This document shows, in pieces, positions 51,591 through 61,963 of a DNA stretch of 64,000 nucleotides. Below the pieces are notes generated by a model. The model saw nothing but the letters and a program-made list of their open reading frames with translations, had not been told where the DNA came from and did no database searches. Source of the DNA: Megasphaera stantonii. Lineage in GTDB: Bacteria; Bacillota; Negativicutes; Veillonellales; Megasphaeraceae. The stretch lies in contig NZ_CP029462.1 of assembly GCF_003367905.1 (NCBI RefSeq), positions 62,001-126,000 of the forward strand. The letters run 5' to 3'. Within the stretch, counting starts at the first letter, position 1. Each line of letters starts with the position of its first letter. The position numbers were made by a program, and so were the translations under genes.

Positions 51591-52946
51591 TTATTTTTTG
51601 CTGCGGACCATCGACGGAAGTATTCCGACGATGCAGAGAATCGTAAAAATGATAAAGGCGAGTTGAATATTATCGGTCAGCATAGCTTCTCCGCCCTCCC
51701 CGGTCCGCGACATGACCAGCGTAACGATGGCCACGCTGAGGACCTGGCCGACGAGCCGTACCGTGCCGATCATAGAAGAGGCCATACCGACGTATTCTTT
51801 CGGAACCGATTCCATGATAGCGTTGTTGTTGGGCGCGGTGAACAGGGAAAAACCGATGCCGATGATCATCAGGCAGGCCAGCAGAACCCACACGGACTGC
51901 AAGGGCACGTCATAAGCCAAGAATGCCAGCCCGACGGCAATGCAGCCCATGCCGGCCGAAGACAACAAGGCGGCCGATACATGGTCGGACAGCGAACCCG
52001 TGACCGGCGACAGGACGGCCATCAGTATGGGCTGAAGTAGCAGTACCAATCCGGCGTCGCGGGACGTAAAGCCCAAAATACGCTGCAGATACATGGACAG
52101 CAGAAAGCTGATAGCAAAGGTCGCACTGTAGTTCAGCATCGCCGCAAAGGATGAACAGGAAAAGGTCCTGTTGCGGAGAAACAGCTGTATGGGTATGATG
52201 GGATTGGTCTGCCTTTTTTCCCAGCAGAGAAACAGGGCGAACAGCGCCATGCCGCCTAACAGGACGTATTTGGCATATCCTAAATTCAGGATTTCCGACA
52301 GGCCGAACATCATAAGAACCAAGGCGATGGAATAGGCAATCGCTCCTGCCGTATCGAATTTTCCCTTGGTGTCGGCAATCCACTCCTCTTTCATGAAGGC
52401 TATCGTCGAAAGGACGGCGACGGCGCAGAAAAAGGCGATAAAGTAGAAAATGCTCTTCCAGCCGCAGTAGTAATTCAGGAAGCCGCCGATGACTGGCCCC
52501 AGGGACAAGCCGCAGTATACGGCGCTGACCGTAAAGCCCATGGCTTTTCCACGACGCTCCGGCGGATAGACCAGCGTGATGATAGCGAAGCTCGTAGCGA
52601 AGATACAAGCGCTGCCTATGCCCTGCAGCACGCGCAGGGCGATGAGGCCGTAAATGGACGAAATAAGGGAAACGCCTAAGGATGATATCATGAAGATAGA
52701 TGCGCCCCAGAGAAATACGCGCCGCTTGCCGAACTTATCGGCTAGCTTGCCGATCGGCATGATGCATATCGTCGAGGCGATGAGAAATACTTCGATAACC
52801 CATCCCAAGTGGGATTCTGTTACCTTATACGTCAGGCCGATATCCGGCAGGGCTAAATTCAAGGCGCTGCTCGTAAAGGGATTGATAAAAGAAACAATCA
52901 TGACAATTGCTAAAATGCGGTTTTCATATGAAAGATGAGGAACCAT
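51591..52946 (-). CDS. MFS transporter, drug:H+ antiporter-like (DHA2 type)
   Basis: 451 residues with 12-14 membrane helices. The MFS motif A is in GKLADKFGKRRVFLWG (about 66-81), motif B-like ALRVLQGIGSACIFATSFAII near 105, and the antiporter motif C-like segment CGLSLGPVIGGFLNYY near 147. This pattern is typical of multidrug exporters; the substrate is unknown. It lies 69 bp downstream of a same-strand gene of unknown function and converges with lexA. Confidence 0.9.
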   Translation of the reverse strand: MVPHLSYENRILAIVMIVSFINPFTSSALNLALPDIGLTYKVTESHLGWVIEVFLIASTICIMPIGKLADKFGKRRVFLWGASIFMISSLGVSLISSIYGLIALRVLQGIGSACIFATSFAIITLVYPPERRGKAMGFTVSAVYCGLSLGPVIGGFLNYYCGWKSIFYFIAFFCAVAVLSTIAFMKEEWIADTKGKFDTAGAIAYSIALVLMMFGLSEILNLGYAKYVLLGGMALFALFLCWEKRQTNPIIPIQLFLRNRTFSCSSFAAMLNYSATFAISFLLSMYLQRILGFTSRDAGLVLLLQPILMAVLSPVTGSLSDHVSAALLSSAGMGCIAVGLAFLAYDVPLQSVWVLLACLMIIGIGFSLFTAPNNNAIMESVPKEYVGMASSMIGTVRLVGQVLSVAIVTLVMSRTGEGGEAMLTDNIQLAFIIFTILCIVGILPSMVRSKK

Positions 52947-53015
52947 ATGCTATCATCGATCCTTTGCTGTCGTTTTTTTTTATTATAGCATAGGTTTGCC
53001 GCAACGCGTAAGTTT

Positions 53016-54287
53016 TTATCCCCTGCACGGAGACATATACGGTTCCTGCCGGCTGATTTTATCTAGCTGCTGCATCTGAAACGGCTTATATATCCCCTGT
53101 AATCCGGTTGTACTGCCGCTGATGGCTACCTGAACCATGTCCTGCAGGACGACAGCTCGCCGTACAACGCTATGACTCCACTGCCTCTCCTGCAGCTGCG
53201 CCGCCAGGTAATGCCGGGCTGCCTCGTATTCCTTGCAGATGATGAGCCAGCGAGCCTGCGATAAAAAGTGAAACTCGGCGGAAAAACCGACGAGCGGATG
53301 GTATTGCTCCCATGCGGCGTAAAACTGGTCTTCCCGGCGATGACGCTGATAAAAGGTCAGCAATGCCGTATACATGTGCTGAAAGCCGGGGACCCGTTGC
53401 TGAGCCCGGCGTCGGGCTGCGTCTATTTCACAGGCATAGCTGTAATAACGTTCTGCCAGGCGACGGGCGCTTTCTTTGTTATGGCAGAGGGAAAATTGGC
53501 CGGCGCAGTCGAACAGCTTACCTAAGAGGTAGTATATATCCCACGATTTCTCGTAGGCCTGCTTGGCCTGTATGACGGCGGCCATGTCTTCGATATGGCG
53601 CGGCAAGCCTTCTATTTCCAGCACCCGTTCCAAGCAGTCATAGATGCGGCGAAGCCGGGCCAGATGGCCGCCGCGGCTGCCGTATACGCTGCTCGGTACG
53701 GAAAATACGAGCATCAGCTCTTCCAGTACGAAGGAGTTAAGGGAAAACGATTCCAGGCCGCAGCGGGACAAGCCGTAGCAGGCGCGGCAGTACAGCCCTT
53801 TATCGGCTGGGCCCCATTTTTCCAGCAAGGATACCGTTTCGTCATACACCCTATAGGCTTGCTCCTTTTGCCGGCAGAGAGCGGCAAAATCGCCTTGTCC
53901 TTGTCCATCTTTGGCATTTCTGTATAATATCTGCGCATAGCGGTACAGCTGCTCCGGCTGCCGCCCCTTTTCCAGCAAGAGTTCCAACGTATCCCTAGCC
54001 TTCTGAAAGCACTCTTGTTTGTCATAGGGCAAGGCGCCGAAAGGCCGGCTCGTAAATCGTACCATATAATCCCGATAGTATAACGAGGCCAATCCTTGGA
54101 GCGCGCATCTGTCGTCCCGACGGGCCGGATCTGCCAATACGGCGCAGTAGGCCTGTTCTGCCAGCTGAAGCAGACGTTTCTCTCCGCTTTCTTTACGCAG
54201 CTGCTCCGCCAGCTGCAAGCACTCATTCCAGCGCTTCTGCCGGATGTGCTGCATCAGCTGTTGTTCCTGCCGTTCTATCTTGTTCAT
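53016..54287 (-). CDS. Hypothetical alpha-helical protein, TPR-like
   Basis: 423 residues, soluble, with no signal or membrane segment. I do not recognise a family. It is built of short amphipathic helices rich in Leu, Ala, Arg and Tyr (WNECLQLAEQLRKESGEKRLLQLAEQAYCAVL; ARDTLELLLEKGRQPEQLYRYAQILYRNA; ARHYLAAQLQERQWSHSVVRRAVVLQDMVQ), which fits a tetratricopeptide-like solenoid. Such scaffolds bind partner proteins. Between the proS terminator and the MFS gene. The ribosome site GGAGGCGACAAGC precedes ATG 54287. Confidence 0.6.
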   Translation of the reverse strand: MNKIERQEQQLMQHIRQKRWNECLQLAEQLRKESGEKRLLQLAEQAYCAVLADPARRDDRCALQGLASLYYRDYMVRFTSRPFGALPYDKQECFQKARDTLELLLEKGRQPEQLYRYAQILYRNAKDGQGQGDFAALCRQKEQAYRVYDETVSLLEKWGPADKGLYCRACYGLSRCGLESFSLNSFVLEELMLVFSVPSSVYGSRGGHLARLRRIYDCLERVLEIEGLPRHIEDMAAVIQAKQAYEKSWDIYYLLGKLFDCAGQFSLCHNKESARRLAERYYSYACEIDAARRRAQQRVPGFQHMYTALLTFYQRHRREDQFYAAWEQYHPLVGFSAEFHFLSQARWLIICKEYEAARHYLAAQLQERQWSHSVVRRAVVLQDMVQVAISGSTTGLQGIYKPFQMQQLDKISRQEPYMSPCRG

Positions 54288-54427
54288 GCTTGTCGCCTCC
54301 TTGTCGATGAAAGGTTATTCTTATCAATAGTATGACGAATAATGATTAAACTTTGACAAGAAAGGCATTAAAGTTATATTAAATTGGATTGGCCTTATCA
54401 TTTTGCATTTGTCAAGAGGCAACAGAA

Positions 54428-54465
54428 AAGAGACGATATGCGGTAGTATCCGTTTATCGTCTCTT
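54428..54465 (-). terminator. Terminator of the proS-containing operon
   Basis: AAGAGACGATA at 54428-54438 pairs with TATCGTCTCTT at 54455-54465; on the minus strand it is followed by TTTCTGTT, 15 bp after the proS stop. Confidence 0.85.
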
Positions 54466-54479
54466 AGTATGTACAGGTA

Positions 54480-56210
54480 TTACATATTGTTAGCGCGGAG
54501 TTCGTTTAAAATAGCTTGCACGCGGGCGGCGCTGTCGGCGATGGCGGCGACTTCTTCATGGCCCGTACGGCGCACCTTAATTTCTACGGTCTGATCGGCG
54601 GCGCTCTTCTTGCCTACGGTGATGCGGACGGGATATCCAATGAGGTCGGCGTCGTTGAATTTTACGCCGGCCCGTTCGTTCCTGTCGTCAAAGAGGACGT
54701 CGACGCCCATGCCTTTCAGCTGCGTATACAGCCCTTCGGCAATCTTCATCTGTTCTTCGTCCTTGCTGCTGACGGGTACGACGACGACTTCGTACGGCGC
54801 GATGGCTACGGGCCACATGATGCCCTTGTCGTCGTGGAACTGTTCGATAGCCGCGGCAATCGTCCGGGTTACGCCGATGCCGTAGCAGCCCATGACATAG
54901 GGCTTGGCCTTGCCGTTCTGGTCGAGGAAAGTCGCATTCAGGGCTTCGGAGTATTTCGTGCCCAGTTCAAATACCTGGCCGACTTCAATGCCCCGGACGA
55001 TGTCGATAGGCGCGCCGCAGTGCGGGCAGACGTCGTCTTTAGTCATGAGGCGGATCGTAGCAACCGTGACGTTTTGGAAATCCCGTTTGGGATTGACGTT
55101 CTTATAATGATAGCCGTGCTTATTAGCGCCGGTCACGCCGTTCGGCACGTTCATTGCCGTCGGGTCTACGATGACATAAAAGCTTTCATTATCCGGCGTA
55201 TCTGCGCCCATGGGGCTCATATAACCGGGCTGGAGGCCGTGAGCCTTCAGTTCTTCGTCTGTCGCCGGTTCAATCGTATTGCCGCCGACAAGATTCTGTA
55301 CGGCTACGTCGTTTACTTCATGGTCGCCGCGAACCATGCAGAGGACCGTTTTTCCATCTACGTCGAAGGCTACGGCTTTAATCGTCTTTTCTACGGGAAT
55401 TTGCAGGAAGTTGGCCAGATCTTCGATGGTCGAGCAGTTCGGCGTTTCGATGAGCTCTACGTCGGCTGCGTCTTCAGCCGCCATGTCCAGCGTATTTGGG
55501 ACGGCCTTTTCAATATCGGCGGCATACTGGCACTTCGAGCAGGAGACGACTTCGGCTTCGCCAGCTGCGGCCAGGGCCATGAATTCATGGGTATGGCTGC
55601 CGCCGATTTGGCCGCTGTCTGCTTCTACGGGCTTAAAATTCAAGCCGCAGCGCGTAAATACGCGGTCGTACGCGTCATACATAATCTGATAGGTCTTATG
55701 GAGGCCTTCTTCGTCAACATCGAAAGAATAGGCGTCCTTCATGACGAATTCGCGGCTACGCATGAGGCCGAAGCGGGGACGGATTTCGTCGCGGTATTTA
55801 TTCTGCATCTGCCAAAGGATCAGGGGCATCTGCTTATACGAACGCAGTTCGTTGCGGAGAAGCGTCGTAATCAATTCTTCATGGGTCGGCCCGAGGCAGT
55901 AGCCGTTGTCATGGCGGTCCTGCAGCTTGAACATTTCCGGACCGTAAGCGCTCCACCGGCCCGATTCATGCCAGATTTCGGCAGGCTGCATGATGGGCAT
56001 CATGATTTCCTGGGCGCCTGTAGCGTCCATTTCTTCGCGGACGATCTGTTCTACCTTCAGCGTCACGCGGCGGCCCAAGGGCAGGAAGCTGTACAAGCCG
56101 CTGCCGTTTTTCCGCAGCATGCCCGCTTTCAGCATATATTGATGGCTGGCAATCTCAGCGTCTGCCGGAATCTCCCGCAGCGTAGGACTATATAATTTTG
56201 ATGCTAACAT
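54480..56210 (-). CDS. proS: Prolyl-tRNA synthetase (bacterial type)
   Basis: 576 residues, class II synthetase of the long bacterial form. Motif 1-like SGLYSFLPLGRRVTLKVEQIVREEMDATGAQEIMMP, motif 2 YRDEIRPRFGLMRSREFVMKDAYSF, then an editing domain inserted at about 235-390 (CSTIEDLANFLQIPVEKTIKAVAF; VRGDHEVNDVAVQNLVGGNTIEPAT) that clears mischarged Ala-tRNAPro, motif 3 GCYGIGVTRTIAAAIEQFHDDKGIMWP and a C-terminal anticodon-binding domain. Last gene of the rpsB-to-proS series, 4 bp behind ispG. Confidence 0.98.
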   Translation of the reverse strand: MLASKLYSPTLREIPADAEIASHQYMLKAGMLRKNGSGLYSFLPLGRRVTLKVEQIVREEMDATGAQEIMMPIMQPAEIWHESGRWSAYGPEMFKLQDRHDNGYCLGPTHEELITTLLRNELRSYKQMPLILWQMQNKYRDEIRPRFGLMRSREFVMKDAYSFDVDEEGLHKTYQIMYDAYDRVFTRCGLNFKPVEADSGQIGGSHTHEFMALAAAGEAEVVSCSKCQYAADIEKAVPNTLDMAAEDAADVELIETPNCSTIEDLANFLQIPVEKTIKAVAFDVDGKTVLCMVRGDHEVNDVAVQNLVGGNTIEPATDEELKAHGLQPGYMSPMGADTPDNESFYVIVDPTAMNVPNGVTGANKHGYHYKNVNPKRDFQNVTVATIRLMTKDDVCPHCGAPIDIVRGIEVGQVFELGTKYSEALNATFLDQNGKAKPYVMGCYGIGVTRTIAAAIEQFHDDKGIMWPVAIAPYEVVVVPVSSKDEEQMKIAEGLYTQLKGMGVDVLFDDRNERAGVKFNDADLIGYPVRITVGKKSAADQTVEIKVRRTGHEEVAAIADSAARVQAILNELRANNM

Positions 56211-56214
56211 AGAC

Positions 56215-57282
<1,068 letters not shown>

Positions 57283-57297
57283 AGTAATCCGGCCTTT

Positions 57298-58320
57298 CTA
57301 AAAACGGCTGATGTCCTGGAACATGGCGAATAAGAACAGCACTCCCAGAATTACCATGCCTGTCGCCTGGATGTACTGCAGCGCCTTTTTAGGCATACGC
57401 CGGCCAGAAATTCCTTCTAAAATCAGCAGGATAATATATCCGCCGTCTAACAGCGGAATGGGCAGCAGATTTAAAATGCCCAGGTTGATGCTCAGGAAGG
57501 CCGTAAAGACGAGAAGGTTTACAAAGCCTACGGACGCTACCTGCCCGGCCAGCTGGGCTACACCGATGGGTCCGGCCAGGTCAGCCTTCGTTTCGCCGGT
57601 AATCATTTCATAGATGCCGACGAGCATGAGCTGGCAAAGCTGCCCCGTCCGCTGAACGGCCATGCCGGCCGATTCAAAAAATCCATGGGACTGTTTCGTT
57701 ATGACCGGCATGATGCCGAGGGTAGCGCGCTGCGACTGGCTGTCTACCTGAGGGATCATGTCCAGGCTCAGCTCCTTGCCGTCCCGTTCGACGACGACGG
57801 TGACGACAGATCGGCTGTGTTCGGCTACGGCCTGAGAAATATCGCTCCACTGCGTAATAGCCGTGCCACCGATGGATACGATGCGGTCGCCCTCCTGCAT
57901 GTCGGCCTGGCTGGCTGCGGAGTTTTCAATGACCGAGCCGACGACGGCCTGAGGCGATACGGTCATCGTGCCTACGGCAAAGGTAACGCCCCACAAGATG
58001 AGAATCGCCAGCAGAAAGTTCATGATGCCGCCGGCGGCAATGACCAGCAGCCGGGACGGAACGGGCTTATTCAAAAACGACCGTTCGTTCAGCGGCTCGT
58101 CTTCGGTCATGCCGGCGATGCGGTTAAATCCGCCCAAGGGCACGGCCCGCAGGGAATACAGCGTCGAACCATAGGTGCAGCTGTAAATCTTGGGGCCAAA
58201 GCCGATGGCAAATTCGTCGACCTGCATGCCCGTTAATTTTGCTGTAATGAAATGTCCAAATTCATGGACAAATACGATGAGACTGAATACAAATACAGTC
58301 GCTGCAATGGTAATACCCAA
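57298..58320 (-). CDS. rseP: RIP metalloprotease RseP (site-2 protease)
   Basis: 340 residues. The zinc motif HEFGH is in FVHEFGHFITAKL (first membrane helix, about 18-22), one PDZ domain occupies about 110-200 (AVVGSVIENSAASQADMQEGDRIVSIGG), and the second zinc ligand lies in NLLPIPLLDGGYIILLILEG. It cleaves membrane-embedded regulators and, in many bacteria, remnant signal peptides. In the conserved dxr-rseP-ispG order. Confidence 0.95.
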   Translation of the reverse strand: MGITIAATVFVFSLIVFVHEFGHFITAKLTGMQVDEFAIGFGPKIYSCTYGSTLYSLRAVPLGGFNRIAGMTEDEPLNERSFLNKPVPSRLLVIAAGGIMNFLLAILILWGVTFAVGTMTVSPQAVVGSVIENSAASQADMQEGDRIVSIGGTAITQWSDISQAVAEHSRSVVTVVVERDGKELSLDMIPQVDSQSQRATLGIMPVITKQSHGFFESAGMAVQRTGQLCQLMLVGIYEMITGETKADLAGPIGVAQLAGQVASVGFVNLLVFTAFLSINLGILNLLPIPLLDGGYIILLILEGISGRRMPKKALQYIQATGMVILGVLFLFAMFQDISRF

Positions 58321-58335
58321 TGTCCCAACACCTTT

Positions 58336-59481
58336 CTACAGTAAAGACGCCGCGCAGCGACGGGCCCAGGCGTCGGCGCTGCGAATCGCGTCTAAGGAAA
58401 CGTCGCGGCATACCGTATGGCGTTCCATGACGGTGCGTACGACGTCAAATATGCGTGTAAAAGAAATTTCCCGCCGCAAAAAGGCGTATACGGCGACTTC
58501 GTTCGCCCCGTTCAGCACGCAGGGCATCGTGCCTCCCGCCTTCCCTGCTTCATAGGCCAGGGGCAGGGAGGGAAATTTTTCAGGATCCGGCGCGAAGAAT
58601 TCCAGGCTGCCCAACGTTTTCCAGTCAATAGCCTTAGCTCCGCGCACGGGATAGCGCTGCGGATAGGTAAAGGCATATTGAATCGGCAGCCTCATATCGG
58701 GCATTCCCAGCTGAGCCAGGACGGAGCCGTCCGTAAATTGTATCATCGAGTGGATGATGCTCTGGGGCTGGACGACGACTTCGATGCGGTCGTAGGGCAT
58801 ATCGAACAGCCAGTGCGCTTCGATGACTTCCAGGCCCTTATTGAACATCGTCGCCGAGTCAATCGTAATCTTGCCGCCCATATTCCACGTCGGATGCTTG
58901 AGGCACTGCTCTACCGTAATGGACGGGAATTCTTCCAATGGCCGGTGAAAATGGGGGCCGCCTGAGGCCGTAATCAGCAGCTTGTCGACTTCACTGCCGC
59001 TGCGTCCTTCCAGACATTGGAAAATCGCTCCATGCTCGCTGTCGACAGGCAGGATGCGGACGCCGCGGCGCGCAGCCTCGGCCATGACCAGCTCGCCTGC
59101 CGCCACGAGGGTTTCCTTGTTGGCCAGGGCAATATCCAGCCCCTTCTCGATGGCATGGAGCGTCGGCTCAATGCCGGCAGCCCCGACTAAGGACGTCAGC
59201 ACCATATCGGCTTCGCATTCGTCAATGAGTTTGAGCAGACCTTCAGGCCCGGAAAAAACCGTGCACCTTTCGCCTACTTCCTGCCGCAGCTTTTCGGCTG
59301 CCGGCTCGTCGGTCATGCAGGCAAAGGCTGCGCCGTGGGCCTGAATCTGGCGAGCTGCCAGCTCCCAGTTCGAATGAGCGGCAACGGCGGCGAGGGTAAA
59401 CAGCTGCGGATGAGCTTCAATGACGTCGACGGCCTGGGTGCCGATCGACCCCGTACTGCCGAGGATGATAATTTTCTTCAA
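58336..59481 (-). CDS. dxr: 1-deoxy-D-xylulose-5-phosphate reductoisomerase
   Basis: 381 residues. NADPH-binding IILGSTGSIGTQAVDVI at the N-terminus, substrate and metal site VDSEHGAIFQCLEG and TASGGPHFHRP, then LKHPTWNMGGKITIDSATMFNKGLEVIEAHWLF. It makes MEP, the first committed intermediate of this isoprenoid route, whose C55 product is completed by uppS two genes upstream in the same transcript. Confidence 0.97.
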   Translation of the reverse strand: MKKIIILGSTGSIGTQAVDVIEAHPQLFTLAAVAAHSNWELAARQIQAHGAAFACMTDEPAAEKLRQEVGERCTVFSGPEGLLKLIDECEADMVLTSLVGAAGIEPTLHAIEKGLDIALANKETLVAAGELVMAEAARRGVRILPVDSEHGAIFQCLEGRSGSEVDKLLITASGGPHFHRPLEEFPSITVEQCLKHPTWNMGGKITIDSATMFNKGLEVIEAHWLFDMPYDRIEVVVQPQSIIHSMIQFTDGSVLAQLGMPDMRLPIQYAFTYPQRYPVRGAKAIDWKTLGSLEFFAPDPEKFPSLPLAYEAGKAGGTMPCVLNGANEVAVYAFLRREISFTRIFDVVRTVMERHTVCRDVSLDAIRSADAWARRCAASLL

Positions 59482-59495
59482 TGCAGGGCCTCCTC

Positions 59496-60323
59496 TCAGG
59501 CGATGAGTGTGAGATATACATATACGGCCGGAGCGGCGAACAGCAGGCTGTCAAAGCGATCCAGCACGCCGCCGTGCCCCGGAATCAGCGTCCCCGAATC
59601 CTTTACCTGGCAGACTCGTTTCAGTATCGATTCTACCAAGTCGCCGAGAGGAGCCGCCACGGCGACGATGATGCCGATAGCTAAGGCGTGGATGAGGGAA
59701 AACTGGAAAATAAGCGAAAAGACGAGAGCCGTGACGACGGTGCCGATAAAGCCTCCCAAAGCCCCTTCCTGCGTTTTGCCGGGGCTGATGGACGGGCACA
59801 ATTTATTTTTCCCCTTAACTTTTCCTACGGCAAAGGCAAAGGTATCGCTGGCCCACGTGGAAAAAATCAGGAGAAACATGAAAAAGCGCGCCGGCTCCAG
59901 CATGACGGACGAAAAAGCGTCGGTCATATACGATGCAATCTGCCCGTTTCGCAGCGCCAGCATAGCTAAAAAGCCTCCGCTTACGTACAGCAGGCCGTAC
60001 AGCGTATAGGCGCTGTCTACAGGCTTTATCTTCCCATGAAACAGGACGGTCTGCAGCAGCAGCCACAGCATGGCGGCTACGGCCAGCAGCATCATCACCT
60101 TTACGCTGCCGAACCAATAGGCGGCAAAAAAGCAGACGATCCATCCCGCTCCCATCCGTTCCGACAGATTCGCGCCCAGTTTGCGGACTAAATTACAATA
60201 CTCATGCCATCCCAAAATAGCCAGCAGGATTATCATGAAAAAAAACAGCCAGTCCCCTTCATAGATAATCCCTATCGTCAGGGCGCCGCCTATGACGCCG
60301 GTTATAATTCGTTTTGCCAACAT
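59496..60323 (-). CDS. cdsA: Phosphatidate cytidylyltransferase
   Basis: 275 residues with seven to eight membrane helices. It makes CDP-diacylglycerol from phosphatidate and CTP. The family signature is at the C-terminal third: DLVESILKRVCQVKDSGTLIPGHGGVLDRFDSLLFAAP. The conserved polar block STWASDTFAFAVGKVKGKNKLCPSISPGKTQEG is also intact. Located between uppS and dxr, the standard order. Confidence 0.96.
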   Translation of the reverse strand: MLAKRIITGVIGGALTIGIIYEGDWLFFFMIILLAILGWHEYCNLVRKLGANLSERMGAGWIVCFFAAYWFGSVKVMMLLAVAAMLWLLLQTVLFHGKIKPVDSAYTLYGLLYVSGGFLAMLALRNGQIASYMTDAFSSVMLEPARFFMFLLIFSTWASDTFAFAVGKVKGKNKLCPSISPGKTQEGALGGFIGTVVTALVFSLIFQFSLIHALAIGIIVAVAAPLGDLVESILKRVCQVKDSGTLIPGHGGVLDRFDSLLFAAPAVYVYLTLIA

Positions 60324-60341
60324 ATGTTTCGTTTACCTACC

Positions 60342-61109
60342 TTATTTCAAACCGCCAAAGCGGCGTTCTCTGCCCTGAAAGGCGAGAATCGCCTCTATGA
60401 GCGTCTCTTTTGTAAAATCAGGCCAGCACAAATCGGTATACCAGAATTCGGCGTAAGCCATCTGCCACAACAGGAAATTGCTGACCCGTTTGTCCGCGCC
60501 GGGCCGGATGAGCAGGTCCACGTCGTTTTCCGGCGCCGTATACAAATACGAAGCCAGGGAGTCTTCCGTAATATCCTCCGGCTCCAGACGGCCGGCCTTG
60601 ACGTCGGACGCCAGCTTCTGCATGGCCTGGGTCAGTTCCAGGCGGCCGCCGTAATTGACGGCGACGTTTAAAATCAATCCCGTGTTTCCGGCCATGTTCC
60701 GTTCCGCTTCGTCAAAGGCCTGGCGGAGCGACGGGGAAAGGCGGCTCAAATCGCCGATAAAGTGCAGGCGCACATTATGCTCGTTCAGTTCCAGAAGGTT
60801 TTTGCTCAGGTACTCCTTCATGAGCTTCATAATATAGGAAACTTCCTCGTCAGGCCGTTTCCAGTTTTCCGTCGAAAAGGCGTATACCGTCAGCACCTTG
60901 ATTCCTAATTCCCCGGCGGCGGCGACAATTTTCTTCAGCGTGTCCGCGCCGGCCCTGTGGCCGTAGCTGCGCGGCATGCTCCGCCGTTTAGCCCAGCGGC
61001 CGTTGCCGTCCATGATGATGGCGACGTGGCGGGGAATGTTGTTCGTATCGAGCAGTTCTATTCCTGTATGCCGTTCTTCCTTCTTCTTTTTTCCTAAAAA
61101 GTTAATCAT
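60342..61109 (-). CDS. uppS: Undecaprenyl diphosphate synthase (isoprenyl transferase)
   Basis: 255 residues. IIMDGNGRWAKRRSMPRSYGHRAGADTLKK holds the pyrophosphate-binding Asp; TVYAFSTENWKRPDEEVSYIM, LILNVAVNYGGRLEL and LLIRPGADKRVSNFLLWQMAYAEFWYTDLCWPDF complete the cis-prenyltransferase signatures. It makes the C55 carrier for wall polymers. Its start overlaps the stop of the small upstream gene by 4 bp. Confidence 0.97.
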   Translation of the reverse strand: MINFLGKKKKEERHTGIELLDTNNIPRHVAIIMDGNGRWAKRRSMPRSYGHRAGADTLKKIVAAAGELGIKVLTVYAFSTENWKRPDEEVSYIMKLMKEYLSKNLLELNEHNVRLHFIGDLSRLSPSLRQAFDEAERNMAGNTGLILNVAVNYGGRLELTQAMQKLASDVKAGRLEPEDITEDSLASYLYTAPENDVDLLIRPGADKRVSNFLLWQMAYAEFWYTDLCWPDFTKETLIEAILAFQGRERRFGGLK

Positions 61110-61351
61110 TCTTGCACTTCTCCACCTTGCAGCATGCGAGTTACGCTTTCGCTTTTCTTCAAATTCGCGTTTACCAGAAGATATACGACGCCGTCCCGCT
61201 CGCGGGCCCGGACGACGTAGGGATCTTCTTCATCGCGGGGAAAAAAGCGGCTTCGCGCCGTCGTGCGCTCTACTTCATACGGCACGTTTTTTTCCTGTAA
61301 TACAGATATGGCATACCGTAACGGCATGCCAATAAAATTTCGTATATCCAT
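61106..61351 (-). CDS. Small protein resembling a single PASTA domain
   Basis: 81 residues between frr and uppS, overlapping uppS by 4 bp and abutting frr, so it is clearly translated with them. IGMPLRYAISVLQEKNVPYEVER resembles the first half of PASTA domains (vGl..eeA...L...gl.v.v), and PYVVRARERDGVVYLLVNA resembles the closing strands. No signal peptide or membrane segment, so it would be cytoplasmic. The similarity is by pattern only; the function is unknown. Confidence 0.65.
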   Translation of the reverse strand: MDIRNFIGMPLRYAISVLQEKNVPYEVERTTARSRFFPRDEEDPYVVRARERDGVVYLLVNANLKKSESVTRMLQGGEVQE

Positions 61352-61911
61352 TATACTTCCATGACTTCTTTTTCTTTTTTCGCTTTGATTTCGTCGATCA
61401 GCTTGATCTTCTTGTCCGTCAGCTTCTGGATATTTTCCTGGGCTTCCTTGCTGTCGTCTTCCGTGATTTCCTTCTTCTTTTCCATCTTCTTGATGGCGTC
61501 GTTCGCGTCACGGCGGATATTGCGGATGACGACCTTAGAGTCTTCGGCGTCCTTGCTGACCTTCTTGCTTAATTCTTTACGGCGTTCTTCCGTCAGCTGG
61601 GGGATTTCCAGGCGGATCATCGTGCCGTCGTTGTTCGGGTTTAAGCCCAGATCGGATTTCAAAATAGCCCGTTCGATGTCGCCGAGCATTTTCCGTTCCC
61701 AGGGAACAATCGTAATGAGGCGCGGTTCCGGGGCGGATACGTTTGCAACCTGCTTGACCGGCGTAGGCGTACCATAGTAATCAACGCTGATACGGTCCAG
61801 TAGCGTCGTACTGGCCCGGCCAGTGCGAATCGAAGCCAAATCGCGCTTCAATGCTTCTATGGTCTTATCCATCTTTTCTTCGTTCTGCGTTAATAAGGTC
61901 TTTACGTCCAT
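61351..61911 (-). CDS. frr: Ribosome recycling factor
   Basis: Start at ATG 61911 (186 residues), since AAGGA lies 10 bp away; GTG 61920 would be too close. RRF and EF-G split post-termination ribosomes. Features: [74 protein letters not shown] and a C-terminal helical arm ending [14 protein letters not shown]-like. Downstream of pyrH in the usual order. Confidence 0.97.
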   Translation of the reverse strand: MDVKTLLTQNEEKMDKTIEALKRDLASIRTGRASTTLLDRISVDYYGTPTPVKQVANVSAPEPRLITIVPWERKMLGDIERAILKSDLGLNPNNDGTMIRLEIPQLTEERRKELSKKVSKDAEDSKVVIRNIRRDANDAIKKMEKKKEITEDDSKEAQENIQKLTDKKIKLIDEIKAKKEKEVMEV

Positions 61912-61963
61912 ACTATTCACTTCCTTAATCGTAATAATGGTATATATGTATATAATACAGCTT

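Noticed and set aside
54516-56195. A 559-codon plus-strand open frame opposite proS
   Set aside because: It mirrors the ProS codons, has no ribosome site or domain, and the synthetase is certain.
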